Shown: one piece after another, positions 1 through 12,328 of the stretch
Numbering within the stretch: position 1 is the stretch's first letter
Layout of the letters: every line of letters starts with the position of its first letter
The notes under the pieces: model-generated
What the model was told of the DNA's origin: nothing
The model's database searches: none
The model's input: the letters and a program-made list of their open reading frames with translations, nothing else
Made by a program: the position numbers and the translations under genes
Source of the DNA: Aphelocoma coerulescens
Lineage: Eukaryota > Chordata > Aves > Passeriformes > Corvidae
Direction of reading: 5' to 3'
DNA: 64,000 nt
Assembly (NCBI RefSeq): GCF_041296385.1
Contig: NC_091018.1
Location: forward strand, 69,501 to 133,500

Positions 1-1720
1 ATTCTGCCACTCACCGTCTCCTAAAAAGGCTGGCCTCCTCAGGCCGCACGCTTTGGCCACGCTCTGAGGGCAACGCCATCGTCATCGTCACAGGGTATAC
101 CTGGGTTAAGAGGAGACGAGGTGATGCGGCACTGCCAAAACTTGAGGGGGCCCTCACTCTTCCCTCCCTCCGCAACTCACTGCAACTACCCGGCCGTTGC
201 CGAAGGCAACCTGGATGGCACGTTCAAATGGAAAAGGTAAAGGCTTTGTCGCAGAGTCCCATAATACTTCCAGCGGGCTAACGACAGCAGCGAGCCAGGT
301 CCATCAGCCAGCTGGCAAGGAGTTTCAGCATAATACATGGGGACTGCCTAAAGTACACAAATGACAATGGATGCTTAAAGCTTAGAGTGCCAGAACTTGG
401 CATCGAAACAGTAACAACCTGTTCAGTAAACCGGTCACCACTTACCTTACTAACTTGACTTTGACTGCTGAGATCTGGCTTTACCTCCTAAGAACAAAGA
501 CAAAGAACAATGCTGTAACACAGCCACCATTTACACTTGCTCTGCAAAGACAAACAGTGACTGACCTTCCTGCAGGAACCCCCTTAATTGGTACGGGGGC
601 CCTCAGCCACAGACTTAATCCCTCTGCATCGGAAAGAAACTGAGGACAAAATTTGAAGTGCTGCATGAGAACTTAACAGCTCCAGCCATCTGTTGTCAAT
701 CTCAGAATACCATCTTGAGGCCAAACTACACCCTACATCACAAATTCCACATCCCCAGGCCTTGTCCTATTACACCCATACTCCACAGTATGCTGCAGGG
801 CAGAGCAGCTCTGGGCCAAACCCACTCAGGCACCCGTGACACAGCAGATGACAAACAAGGGGACACAACAAGGAGGGAAAACTCTGGGCTAGATGATCAC
901 AAGGACCAAGAGAATGAGGAATGAGACAACTTAGGTGAGACCGACAGTGAGCCGACAGGGCTCCAAGAACCCCGGCAGAAGAGGATGCTAACACAAAGGC
1001 TTTATCCAAGAACCGCAAAAATGGATGCCTGAGTTGTACGGGTGGAATCCTCTAGCTATCTTCTCATTTTCACAAGTCCTCATCCCCTTTAGTGGATTGT
1101 TGTGGTGCACAGCCGTCAATGCAGCTCAGAACAAGACCTGAAAAGACACCTGACTCAACATTGCTAAAGAGATGTGATTCTGATGCAGCTCCAAGCTCAC
1201 GAGTCAAAGGATCAATGGTATCGGCACCACACTGAGGAACACCAAGAAGAGAGATGCTAAGAATAATGCCCAGAGTTTGCAATAAGCATCTCAAAGGGCT
1301 AAGGCAAAAGACCTGTGACATGAGATGCACAAAAGAACGAGAACGCACAATAGACAGGTGACATGTACCAGGCCTGCTCTGCCCAGCACCTCTCAGCTCT
1401 GTGATCAAAAGCAAAACTTTTGCTTTATAGGTCCTAAGGGGCCCCTTCTTGGGTATCCCCACCTCCAAATCTGACTCAAAAATACCTCCTGGTGAGTCCC
1501 AACTCAACAACCTGATGTCACCCCCTCTGTGAGTCACAAGCCTCGACTTATCTCTCAGACGCCTGGGGATGTGAATCTGCCTTGGACGCAAAAGAAGGCC
1601 GCCTTGCCATCCAGGAAGCTCCTGCTGTCACTGGGCTGTTCTCTCTCAGTCAGCTACAAAAAAAAAACCAAACCCAACATCAGTACATTAGCTTAGTGGC
1701 GCCTCAGCCAAAACCCGACA

Positions 1721-3013
1721 ATTCTGCTACTCACCGTCTCCTAATAGGGCCAGGGTCCTTGGGCCACACGCTTTAGCCATGGTCCAAGGCTGACACTGGC
1801 ATTGCAGGGTTTACCTGGATTAGGAGGAGACAAGGTGATATGGCATTGCTGAGACTCGAGCAGACCCTCGTTCCTCCTCCCTCCCCAACATGCTGCAGCT
1901 CCCCAGCCATTGCTAAAGGCTGCTCAGAAAGACCCTTCAAATGGAAAAGGTGAAGGCTTGGTCAAAGAGTCCCATAATACTTTCAGAGGGCTCACAAGGG
2001 TGGCGAGCCGGGTCTGCCAGTCATGGAGGTTCGGAGAACACAAGCAGACCACCTTAAACACACAAATGACAATGGATGCTTGGAGCTGTACCAGAACTTG
2101 ACACCCAAGGAATAACTTTCTTTCCACCGGTCACCGCTTACCACGCTCACTTTACCTTGACTGCTGCTACCCAGCTTTACCTCCTAAAAATAAAGACAAA
2201 GAACAATGCTGGAACATTGCCACCATTTACACTTGCCCTGCAAACACAAACAGTGACTCACCTTCTTGCGGGAATCCCCTTCAACCGGTGGGGGACGCTC
2301 TGCCACAGATTTAACCCGTCTGCATCTGAAAAAGTGATGACAAAAGTTAAAGTGCTGCATGAGAACTTCGCACCTCCAGCCATCCTGTGTCAATCTAGGA
2401 ATAACATCTAGAGGCCAAACTACACCCTACATCACAAATCTCAAGTCCCAGGGCCCTGTCCTATTACAACTATATGCCAGACTGTGCAGCCGGGCAGAGC
2501 AGCTCCAGACCAAACCCATGCAGGCACCTGTGACACAGCAGATCACAAACGAGGTGAAGGGATGAGGAGAGAAAACTCTCAGTGAGAAGAATGACTGCAA
2601 GCACATTGAAGAACTAAGACAGAAGACATGAGATGCCCAAAAGAGACAGGGCGCACAATAGACAAGTGACATGACATGCACTGGGTCTGCTCTGCCTGGC
2701 GCACCTTGACCTTGTGATCAAAAGTGAGACTTTCCTTTCATGGGGCCTAAGGGGCCCCTTCTTAGACATCCCCATCTCTGAAGCAGACTCAATATTCCCT
2801 CCCAGTGAGCCCCAACCCGACACTCCGCTTTCATCCCCTCAACTTATCTCTCAGATGTGCAGGGATGCAAATCCTCCTCAGGCACACAAAAAGGCCACCT
2901 CGCCATCCAGGAAGCTCCTGCCATCGCCAGGCTGTTCTCTCAGTCAGCTACAATAAAGAAAACCAAACCAAACATCAGTGCACGAACTTAGTGACACCTC
3001 GGCCAGAACCCAA
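1721..3013. repeat. Array unit 2 (short type, ~1293 bp)
   Basis: This unit runs from the CACTCACC-type anchor at 1721 to the next anchor at 3014. It lacks the ~400 bp segment seen in the flanking long units. It carries the shared blocks of the family: a CTCCTAAAAATAAAGAC block near 2180 and a CCTAAGGGGCCCCTTCTT block near 2746. Confidence 0.75.
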
Positions 3014-4325
3014 CAATTCCGCCGCTCACCATCCCCTAAGAAGGCCAGGGTTCTCAGGCCACACGCTTTGGCCGTGCTCCAAGGCCGACGCCATCGTCGC
3101 CACGTATTCCTGGGTTAAGAGGAGACAAGGTGATGCAGCATTGCTCAAATTCGAGCAGACCCTCACTCTTCCTCCCTCCCTGACTCACCACAACTACCCA
3201 GCCGTTGCTAAAGGGTGCCCGGACAGCAGCTTTGAATGGAAAAGGTAAAGGCTCCGTCGCAGAGTCCCGTAACACTTCTGGAGGGCTCACAAGGGTGGCA
3301 GACCGGGTCTGTTGGCCAGTCATGGAGGTGCTTCAGCATAATACAAGTGGACCCCCTAAAACACAGAAATGATTGTGGATGCTTAGAGGTGTACCAGAAC
3401 TTGGCACCCAAGGAATAACAACTTTTTCTTTCCACCAGTCACTGCTTACCTCGCTCACTTCACTTTGACTGCTGCTATCTGGCTTTACCTCCTAAAAACA
3501 AAGACAAAGAACAATGCTGGAACATTGCCACCATTTACACTTGCCCTGCAAACACAAACAGTGACTCACCTTCCTGCGGGAACCCCCTCAACCGGTGGGG
3601 GGCGCTCTGCCATGGATTTAACCCATCTGCATCTGAAAGAAAGTGATGACAAAAGTCAAAGGGCTGCATGATAACTTAACAGCTCCAGCCATCCTGTGTC
3701 AATCTAGGAATAACATCTTGAGGTCAAACTACACCCTACATAACAAATCTCAAGTCCCAGGGCCCTGTCCTATTACACCTATAGGCCAGGCTATGCAGCA
3801 GGGCACAGCAGTTCTGGGCCAAACCCATGCAGGCACCCGTGACACAGGAGATGACAAACAAGGGGACACAACAAGGAGAGAAAACTCTCGGCAAGAAGAA
3901 TGACTGCAAACACATTGAAGGGCTAAGACTAAATACATGAGACACAAGATGCCCAAACGAGACAGAACGCACAACAGACGAGTGACATAACATGCACCAG
4001 GACTGCTCTGCACACATAAGTGTTTTAATCAAAAGTGATACTTCCCCTTTATGGGGCCTAAGGGGCCCCTTCTTAGACATCCCCATCTCTGAAGCTGGCT
4101 CAATGTTCCCTCCCGGCAAGCCCTGACCTGACACTCTGCTTTCACCCCCTCAACTTATCTCTTGGACATCCAGGGATGCAAATCTACCTCAGGCATAAGA
4201 GAAGGCGGCCTCACCATCCAGGAAGCTCCTGCCATCACCGGGCTGTTCTCTCAGTCAGCTACAATAAACAAAACCAAACCAAACAACAGTGCACAAAGTT
4301 AGTGGCACCTCGGCCAGAACCCAAC
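3014..4325. repeat. Array unit 3 (short type, ~1312 bp)
   Basis: This short-type unit has the same order of shared blocks as the previous one. It and unit 2 look like the best-matched pair in the array by eye, which would fit recent unequal exchange in the array centre. Confidence 0.75.
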
Positions 4326-5620
4326 AATTCTGCCACTCACCGTCTCCTACGTAGGCCGGGGTTCTCGGGCCGCACACTTCAGCCACACTCCGAGGTTGAC
4401 ACCATTGTTGCGGGGTATACTGGGGTTAAGAGGAGACAAGGTAATGTGGCATGGCTGAAACTTGAGCGGACCCTCAATCCTCCTCCCTCCATCCCCAACT
4501 TGCTGCAACTCCTCTGCCGTTGCCAAAGGCAACAGGATGGTAGCTTCGAATAGAAAATGTAAAGACTTCATTGCAGAGTCCTGTAATGCTTCCGGAGGAT
4601 TCACGAGGGCAGCAAACTGGGTCTGTCTGCCGGTTGGTGAGGAGGTTGAGCATAATACAAGTGGACCCCCTAAAGCACACAAATAACAATGGATGCACCA
4701 GAAATTGATACCCAAGCAATAACAAGTCATTCTGTCTACCAGTCACTGCTTACCTCACCCACTTGATCTTGACTGCTGAGATCTAGCTTTCCCTCCTAAA
4801 AATAAAGACAAAGAACAATGCTGGAACACAGTCACCATTCACACTTGCCCTGCAAACACAAATGGTGACTGACCTTCCTGCAGGAACCCCCTCACCCGGT
4901 GTGGGGCACTCTGCCCCAGATTTAACCCGACTGCATCTGAAAGAAAGTGATGACAAAAGTCAAAGTGCTGCGTGAGAACTTAACAGCTCCAGGCATCCTG
5001 TGTCAATCTAGGAATATCATCTAGAGGCCAAACTACACCCTACGAAACAAATTCCAAGTCTCCAAGCCTTGCCCTATTACACCTATAGGCCAGACTGTGC
5101 AGTAGGGCAGAGCAGCTCCGGGCCAAATCCCATGCAGGATTTGCATGCAGCAGATGACAAAGGAGGGGACACAACGAGAAGAGAAAACTCTCGGCAAGAA
5201 GAATGACCACAAGCACATCAAAGGGCTAAAGCAAAAGACATGAGACACAAGATGCCCAAAAGACACAGAACACACAATAGAGAAGTGACACAACATGCAC
5301 TGGGACTGCTCTGCCCTGCACACCTCAGCACTGTGATCAAAAGTGAGACTTTCCCTTTATGTGGCCTAAGGGGTAGCCCCGTCTCCAAAGCTGACTTAAA
5401 AATTGCTCCCAGCAACCCCCTACCCAACACCCCGCTTTCATCCCATTGACTTATCTCTCAGACATCCAGGGATGTGAATCCTCTTTGGGTGCAAAAGAGG
5501 GCCACCTTGCCATCCAGGAAGCTCCTACCATTGCCAGCCTGTTGTCTCTTAGTCAGCTACAATAAAGAAAACCAAATATCAAGGCTTCAACTTAGTGGCA
5601 TGTTAGCCAAAACCCAACAA
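4326..5620. repeat. Array unit 4 (short type, ~1295 bp)
   Basis: This short-type unit again starts at the CACTCACCGTCTCC anchor and lacks the ~400 bp segment. Its GGGGCCCC block near 5367 has lost the CCCCTTCTTAGACAT portion found in the other units. Confidence 0.7.
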
Positions 5621-7380
5621 TTCCACTACTCACCATCTCCTAAGAAGCCCGGGGTCCTGGGGCCACACACTTTGGCTGCGCTCCAAGGATGGCACCGTCA
5701 TCGTAGGGTTAAGAGGAGACAAGGTGATGCAGCATTGCTGAGACTTGAGCAGACCCTCGCTCCTCCCCCCTCCCTCCCCAACTCGCCCCAACTTCTCGGC
5801 CGTTGCCAAAGTCTGCCCGGATGGTATCTTCGCATGGAAAAGGTAAAGGCTTCATTGCAGAGTCCCATAATGCTTTGGGAGGGCTCATGAGGGCAGTGAG
5901 CCAGGTACATCGGCCAGTCGGTGAGGGGGCTCAGTATAATACAAGTGGACCCTCTAAAACACACAAATGACAGTGGATGCTTAGAGCTGTACCAGAACTT
6001 GACACCCAAGGAATAACAACTTTTTCTTTCCACCGGTCACTGCTTACCTTGCTCACTTGACCTTGACTGCTGAGATCTAGCTTTCCCTCCTAAAAATAAA
6101 GACAAAGAACAATGCTGGAACACAGTCACCATTTACACTTGCCTGCAAAGACAAATGGCGACTGACCTTCCTGTGCAAGCCCTCTCACCCGGTATGGGGC
6201 ACTCTGCCACCGATTTAACCCATCTGCATCTGAAAGGAAGTGATGACAAAAGTTAAAGGGCTGCATGATAACTTGGGACTAGAAAACTGCAAGATGCCGC
6301 CATACCACTCCCGCCGAACCCCGCATGGACCGGCCGTGGTTGCTCCGTCTGAGGTGTGGCTCAGGTGGTTATGCAAAGGTAAAGGTTACCCGTAAAGCCT
6401 TCTTTCTATTCCACCTACCCCCCAGTCTATTCCACAGGGCAGAGCAGTTCCAGGCTAAACACAAACTCAAACAACACATTATGCTACAAACAGTGGGACG
6501 CAAGGATGATAAAAAAAGCTCTCGGAGAGAAGAATGACGGTGAGGACCGAGATGACGCCAAAAGAGATGACCGATGGCATAGTGACAGTAGACAGAAGCG
6601 GCTCTAAGGAGCAGAAGAAAAGACTTTAATAGAGTGACCTATTATAAGAACTGTCAGTCACGATGATCAAGACGGCTACAAAACAATGCTATGTTCAGAA
6701 TGCTCCCTGTATCCTTACAATGTTATAAGCCCCAGGACATCACAACTCACGGCTGGAAAGGATGTATGGCAATACAGCCGGGAATGAGGCCTCAAAAGAC
6801 ATCTGACTCAACATTTCTGAGATGCGATTCCAAGACACGGCTGAGCCCATTGGTAAGAGAACAAATGATATCGGTGATATGCCGAGAAGTACAAATGTTT
6901 GAGAACCTAGAGATGATGGCTGACACTTGCCATAAGGTCCTTAAGGATAAAAGGCAGACATAGCTGATCCAAGGGATCCTGAAGACACGCTAGACAACAC
7001 AACACACCAGACAACACAACAGACTGGAACTGCTCTGCACTGCATACCCTACGGTTGCAATCAAATGTGGAGCCTCTCCCTTTAGCTGTCCTAAGAGGCC
7101 CCTTAGAGAGCATCCCTTACCCCTGCACTAATTATTAAGTTTTTCCCAGGAATTTCCAACTCACTACCATGCTGCCATCCCACCTCCAGGTCATAGCCCC
7201 TGACTTATCTTTTGGATGACTGGCAATATAAAGCCACATTGGATGTGAAATGAGTCCTCCTCAGTCGTCTCGGAAGGCCCCATAATAGCCGGGTTAGCCT
7301 CTTAGTCAGCTACAATTAAAAAAAAAAAAAATCAAGATCAATGCACAAATCTAGTGGCATATAGGCCAAATGCCCACAAT
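5621..7380. repeat. Array unit 5 (long type, decayed right edge)
   Basis: The first ~620 bp resembles the other units closely. From about 6270 it diverges strongly but still matches in order: the AGGGCAGAGCAGTTCC block near 6438, an ACATCTGACTCAACATT block near 6799 that matches unit 1 near 1147, and a decayed GGCCCCTTAGAGAGCATC block near 7091. A decayed next anchor follows at 7378. Confidence 0.65.
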
Positions 7381-7440
7381 TTGGCTACTCACCACCTCCT
7401 AAGCACATCCAGGTCCTCGGGTCTCTGGCTTCACCCAGAA

Positions 7441-8130
7441 TCAAAAGCTGTGGCCATTATTTCAATAGACACGTGAGACAGCAAGGGGCAAAGTTATATG
7501 GTATTTCTGTGAGTGCAGTGGATGCATTTGTGTGCTTTAAGATGTATAAATGTATCTGCTGTGCTTGGGAAAAAGCCTTAGGTAGCCCCAAATAGACACC
7601 TTTTCCCACCCTATGGCCTCCAAAACCCCTTTTGGCACTTCCTAAGCCAGCTACCCTGCTCACACTCTCCCAGCTGCAATCCATAATTTACCTATCGGAA
7701 GCCACAATTTTGGATATCATCTTTGATATGGGTAAGGTCCCTTTTATAACACAATGAATGCACTAAAAAAATTTGAAGCTTCATACTCAATACAACCTGG
7801 AAGTTACAATGCTCCTAAAAAAAAAAAAAAAACAAGAAGAAAAACTGAAATTAGAAAAGCACCTTACCACCCCTGAACACTCAAGCCAAAATTATGAGCC
7901 TAAATACTCCCTGTGTTCAACACTATCTTCTTCACAATGTCTTCAAAACCTCTGTTGCTTTAGAGGCTAAAAGCATCTACTGGGGAAAAAAAAAAAACAA
8001 CCTGATATAAGCTGAAAGGCCCTCTTCATTAAAATGAGAGCAGATCTCCCACCCAGTCAATCCCAGGGAGGAAATGAATCCCTTTGGCAAAGGCTGGGGT
8101 TAATATACCCCTGGCCGGGTCTGCCTCTCA
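7441..8130. other. Unique spacer right of the array
   Basis: AT-rich sequence with short poly(A) runs (7318-7331 just before it, 7819-7833, 7986-7997). I see no supported gene, repeat family or RNA here. Confidence 0.5.
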
Positions 8131-8330
8131 TTCCCATCATGCCCCAGAAAAGGGAGGAGGTAATTACCACAAGGTATAAAAGCTGTCAAAGGAGCTATAG
8201 CTACTTGCCTCCTCTGATTTAAGTTCAAAATGAGTAAAGGGCTGGAGAGGAGGAAAAAAAGCTCTTCAGGGAATTGATGATACCTTCTTTTTTACTACAG
8301 CTACATCGAGCAAAAGGGCAGAGACCAGGT
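8131..8330 (+). promoter_or_regulatory. Possible RNA polymerase II promoter with TATA box and 5' splice site
   Basis: TTCCCATCATGCCCC at 8131-8145 resembles the ZNF143/STAF element. A TATA box, GGTATAAAAGC, lies at 8172-8182. About 120-150 bp downstream a pyrimidine tract ending in TACAG (8300) precedes 28 bp and then a strong donor, CAG/GTAAG, at 8328/8329. The spacing is what a small promoter with a non-coding first exon would show. No coding ORF follows, so a lncRNA or a decayed LTR promoter are alternatives. This rests on motifs alone. Confidence 0.3.
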
Positions 8331-8639
8331 AAGAAATAAGACTTTGTATTTTGGCAGTGTAGATAGCTAAGTGGGATAACTAGCTGTTAATTTACACAGT
8401 TGCTCTGTAGTGATTAGTAAGTAGTACTTCACATGTGACTAAGTAGGGTGGAGAAGAATAGTAATTATATGAATGGTGAAGCTCTCATTGGGACCTCTAA
8501 TTAGGGCTAGATACATTATAAATAAATATAACAAAACTAATAGACTCCTGGGTGCTGTTAGGGTTACGTATGTGCTGGGCTTACTCCCATATGAGATATT
8601 TGGTACCGGGGCATGGGTAGAAGAGCCCTGACATGCAGA

Positions 8640-9175
8640 TTTAAACCCTTAAAATGCTGAAAAAGGGAGCACTTCCTTTAACTGAACCCCTAAAATAAGG
8701 AAATGGGGTGTTTACCTCCACTTAAGCTAATACAATGGCAAATAAATGGCTTCTCCCCTTTAATTTAATCCCTTAAAATATTTGGAAAAGAGGGGGTTTT
8801 CTCACTTTAAATCTCTCAAATGATACAGAAAGAGTAATTTTTCCCTCAGCTCAAACCCTTAAAAAGGGGGGACAACTGGGCTTCCCCCTCCATTTACACA
8901 TTTGGATGATGAAAATGCAGGAGTTACCCTTAATTCAAACCCATAAAATAGCACAGTCAAGGTTTTCCCTTTCCATTTAAACTAGAAAATAATGGGAAAT
9001 GGGGATTTGCTGTCAATTGATAGCCCTAACAGCATAGAAGGGGTGGGGTTTCCTTCAAATGATACTATTAAAATTGCAGGGGAAGGGGATTCCCCCTCAA
9101 TTTTGATGGAGACAATTATGGAAAAGGAAGTTTTTTCCCTCAATTTAAGCCCCTTTTCTCCTAATAATACCTCTC
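8640..9175. repeat. Degenerate AT-rich minisatellite
   Basis: A loosely repeated motif of about 50-65 bp combines a TTTAAACCCTTAAAAT-like core with a G-rich run (AAAGGGG) and a TTTTCCCT run. About eight degenerate copies can be followed. It is non-coding. The 96 aa and 83 aa ORFs inside it are by-products of the repeat. Confidence 0.5.
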
Positions 9176-9179
9176 TTTT

Positions 9180-10130
9180 CTGGGGGCTCTGGGGAGGGAC
9201 TGACAAGATAAAAGTTTCCCCATGGCACCCCACATGCTGCCTGGCGTGCTCAGGTGCCCAGGTGCACCTGGCTGCTCCCTAGCTCCTGCTAGGATGCTCC
9301 AACTGCTGTTCCTGGAGGGACACTTGGGATACCCTCATCAGCCCCTCTGAACTAGTAGCTCCCTGTGCAGGTGTGCCCGGGTAACCCTCTGAAAGCAGCT
9401 GGTCATGCCTGGACCTGCTGTGCCTTGGAGCCGGGGGTGAGGTGGAGAAAGGCCCTGCCGGTCATTCCCTCCCATACACAGGCCATCGTCTGCCGCTGGA
9501 ACACTGGGGTACTGGGCTTTCCTTTCTGTGGAAAAGAACAGGCCTTCTCATCCGGGTGCCCGTGGCCAAAATTGGGATTCTGCCTCCAAAATTCCCTATG
9601 TCCTAGCTTTGTAATTACCAAGGAAATTTCCCTCAGATCATAAGCGATCACCAGTAATTTTTCTTCTGCAATTACTGAATTGTGTTTCTGTGGAAGTGTT
9701 TGACACATCCCTTGAAGGTTTGGCTGGGTTTTTTATGGCTAATCCTGACAGGCCCCAACCGAACCTGAGCGCCCCATCTCTGGTCTACCCTGAACTTCAG
9801 TGAAATATTGATATAGTTTATAAATATTCCCTTTGCCTGCTACTCAGTCTTTCCCTGTCCATCCAGGGAGCAGATTATTCCACCCTTTGCTCCTGACTAC
9901 AGCTCTCCTGCCCAAATGCCGGTTCTCACAGACACAAACTAAGCAGAAAACTGCTACAAGTGTTGACTTTTAAAGTAAAATTCTTATTACATCTGGCTAA
10001 ATGATCAAAATAAATACAAGTATTGATGGTCATGGGGGGAAAGCTTTTTTGGAAGAGAAAATATCCATTTTGGTAGCACAGATCCCATTTTGACAGTAAT
10101 GCCCTCTTTTGGGTTTGGGAATCTTGCACA
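9180..10130. other. Spacer without recognised features
   Basis: Mixed-composition sequence between two minisatellites. Short ORFs on both strands (for example about 100 codons on the minus strand at 9403-9708) show no recognisable protein features. Nothing else is supported. Confidence 0.4.
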
Positions 10131-10670
10131 TCTAAGACAGCTGAAAAGTGGTATTTTGGAAGCTGATACTTGAAATTGGGCCATTTTGATATTTTTGGAA
10201 CTTAATATTCTGACATTTTGAAATGGAATTATTTTGGTATTTTGGAACCTGGTATTCTGGTATTTTGAAACTAGGTTACTTTGCTATTTTGAAACTTGGT
10301 TTTCTGATATTATAAAACTGGACTACTTTGGTAATTTGGGATTTGGTATTCTACTATTTTGAAAATGAGTTACTTTGGTATTTCTGAGCTTTGTGTATTG
10401 AAACTAGGGTACTTTTGTGTTTTCGAACTTGGTTTTCTGGTATTTTGAAACTGGGATTTTGAAACCTGGTTTTCTGATATTTTTTAACTTGGTTTTCTAT
10501 TATTTTGGAACTAGGTTATTCTGGTATCTCAGAATCTGGGTTTTTTTTTATTTTTGGTAGGCTGTTTTTTTGGTATTTCTGTAGGCGGGGGGAGGGTGGT
10601 ATTTTGTGACAGGCTGTCAGTTCAGTATTTTGTAACCTGGGGGGTTGGTATTTTGTAACCTGTGCTCGGC
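10130..10670. repeat. Degenerate minisatellite built on GGTATTTTG(A)AACT
   Basis: Roughly 20 degenerate copies of a 25-30 bp unit of the form GGTATTTTGAAACTTGGTTT are visible. The region is strongly strand-asymmetric, with T and G rich on the plus strand. Copies become more irregular towards 10540-10670, where G runs appear. It is non-coding. Confidence 0.75.
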
Positions 10671-12099
10671 AGGAGCCTGTGGCATCCTAGTCCAGGCTCT
10701 TGGCTTCATTTGCCTTCTTCCAGTGCAATTATCCTCTCATGGGAACTGTTAAATCCCAGACTGTACAATGAGACACACTTCTCAAAACAGAAGTAAATTC
10801 CAGCTATGGAAAATATCACTGCCACATTTAGAAGCACTTTAGCAAAGACCTCGGAAAAAGCAAAAGTGACGTGTGATTACCTGGGGCCCCAGGAAACCGA
10901 GGTAAGGGTGGGGAACAAACACATAGCAAACAGCTTCCACTGCTTCTTGCTCCAGCCACTACTGCAAGTGCAGCTTCCCTGGAATTTCACGTCCAGTATG
11001 TGTCTTCCAAGCTCAACAGGTGAACAGGTACTCCAGGATTTACTTCGTTGGTACTTCAGGCAGCACAGACCCTCTGTGAGGAACAGGAATCCAAGGGCAG
11101 GTCTAAAACTGGTCCTTCCTCCCACTTGCTGCTCCACACTTTCTCCTTCTGGTAGGATGCAGGTGACTTGCAGAGGCAAGAACACTGCCTTTCAATTCAA
11201 TAGAAAACCTGCCTGAAAAAACCAGGACACTGGGAGGCTGCAGCAATTCTTTAGTGTTTCTGTTCAACGCTGTTCTCCTGCTGACTTTCTTCATGGGGCC
11301 TTTTCTGCCAAGGTCATTCCTGTATGACTTTATCTTGACAAATGTTTCAGAAAGTTGAGTTTCTTGAGAACCGTTTCATCCTGACTTTGTCAGTGCTGTG
11401 CTTGCCATGATCCTTTGGACGCCCTAACTCCGCAACCAATTCAGGGAACACCAACTTAGCCCTGGACCAGGAAATAAAAGACAACAAACATTTTAAAAGC
11501 ATCCCTACCTTGAGGGTGTTCAGGCCCGGGAGAAAGCCCTTCCCACCACCCTCTTGGCCTCTTCCCAGTCCGAGTAACTCTGGAAATGTGCATCCAAACC
11601 CGAGTTAGACAGATTGGGGTGTGTTCTGCACACCAAAGACCACAGCCCAAAGCACCGGGAGCCTGAAGATGCTCTGGATTACAATTCACAGCCTCGGTGA
11701 ACCCCTCAGAGTAAAGCCAAGCGGTTTCTCCTTCTCTGAGGGAGGAAAATGCATGACAGCAAGGACTGTCCCAGCTGACCTGGCCCTCGTGGGCAGCTGC
11801 GTCACTGAACAGGATAATCCATTGGGTCTTGCTCTGCTGTTGTAAAATACTAAAAATCCTGTGGCTCTGGGATTCAAAAACTACTTTTAGGTCAGCAAAA
11901 AAGTCTCTGGCTGGGACAATTCACTGAATTCACTAGCAGATCCCAAAATCTGTTTCCAAGCGCATAAAAATCTACACCTACAAAAAACTGCCAAGCACAG
12001 TGGAGTTAAAGGTGCTTTGGGCACAGGTTCCTTGAACTGCAGGGAAATGATCCTGAGTCTGGCTTTGGGCTGCTCCCCCCTGCACCCTGTGTTCTCCAC
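10671..12099. other. Unique spacer
   Basis: No ORF with recognisable protein features. The longest are 136 codons at 10806-11216 (+) and 102 codons overlapping it on the minus strand, with no known motif. No repeat family was recognised. Confidence 0.4.
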
Positions 12100-12328
12100 A
12101 CCAGCCATCCTGACTGGGAAGGCCAGGGGTTTTGGAGCCCCTCTGGGAACCCCCAGCCCCTCTGCCAGTGAGCAGTGATGCTGTCAGTGCCTGCAGCCCT
12201 CATCCCAATTTGTGTCAGTGGGTGGTTCCTGATGTGGCACTTGGGGACATGGGTAAGGGGTGGCCCTGGCAGTGCTAGGGACCTGATGGTCTCAAAGGGC
12301 TTTTCCAGCCTCAGGGATTCTATGGGAC
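12100..12328 (+). mobile_element. CR1 LINE fragment, 3' end
   Basis: The segment ends in GGTCTCAAAGGGCTTTTCC followed by AGCCTCAGGGATTCTATG, the sense-strand form of the CR1 3' terminal region. It is 5'-truncated, as almost all CR1 copies are, and carries no reverse transcriptase. Confidence 0.7.

Larger units (their letters stand above)
1..7440. repeat. Tandem array of a complex ~1.3 kb (to ~1.75 kb) non-coding unit
   Basis: An anchor of the form CAATTCTGCCACTCACCGTC recurs near 1, 1721, 3014, 4326, 5621 and, degenerate, 7378. A second anchor, CCTAAGGGGCCCCTTCTT, recurs near 1432, 2746, 4058, (partial) 5367 and 7090. These give five full units and a stub, with middle units of about 1295-1315 bp. 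The first and last units are longer (~1720 and ~1757 bp) because they keep an extra segment of about 400 bp (about 1020-1260 and 6650-6900) that the three middle units lack. The units are diverged from one another, with many substitutions and small indels. The last one (6270-7380) is the most decayed. No open reading frame runs through a unit, and I do not recognise the family. The array runs off the left edge of the window. It could be a passerine satellite or an amplified non-coding locus. Confidence 0.85.

Noticed and set aside
1070..1591. 173-codon minus-strand ORF as a gene
   Set aside because: It lies inside the tandem array and the other units carry only broken versions.
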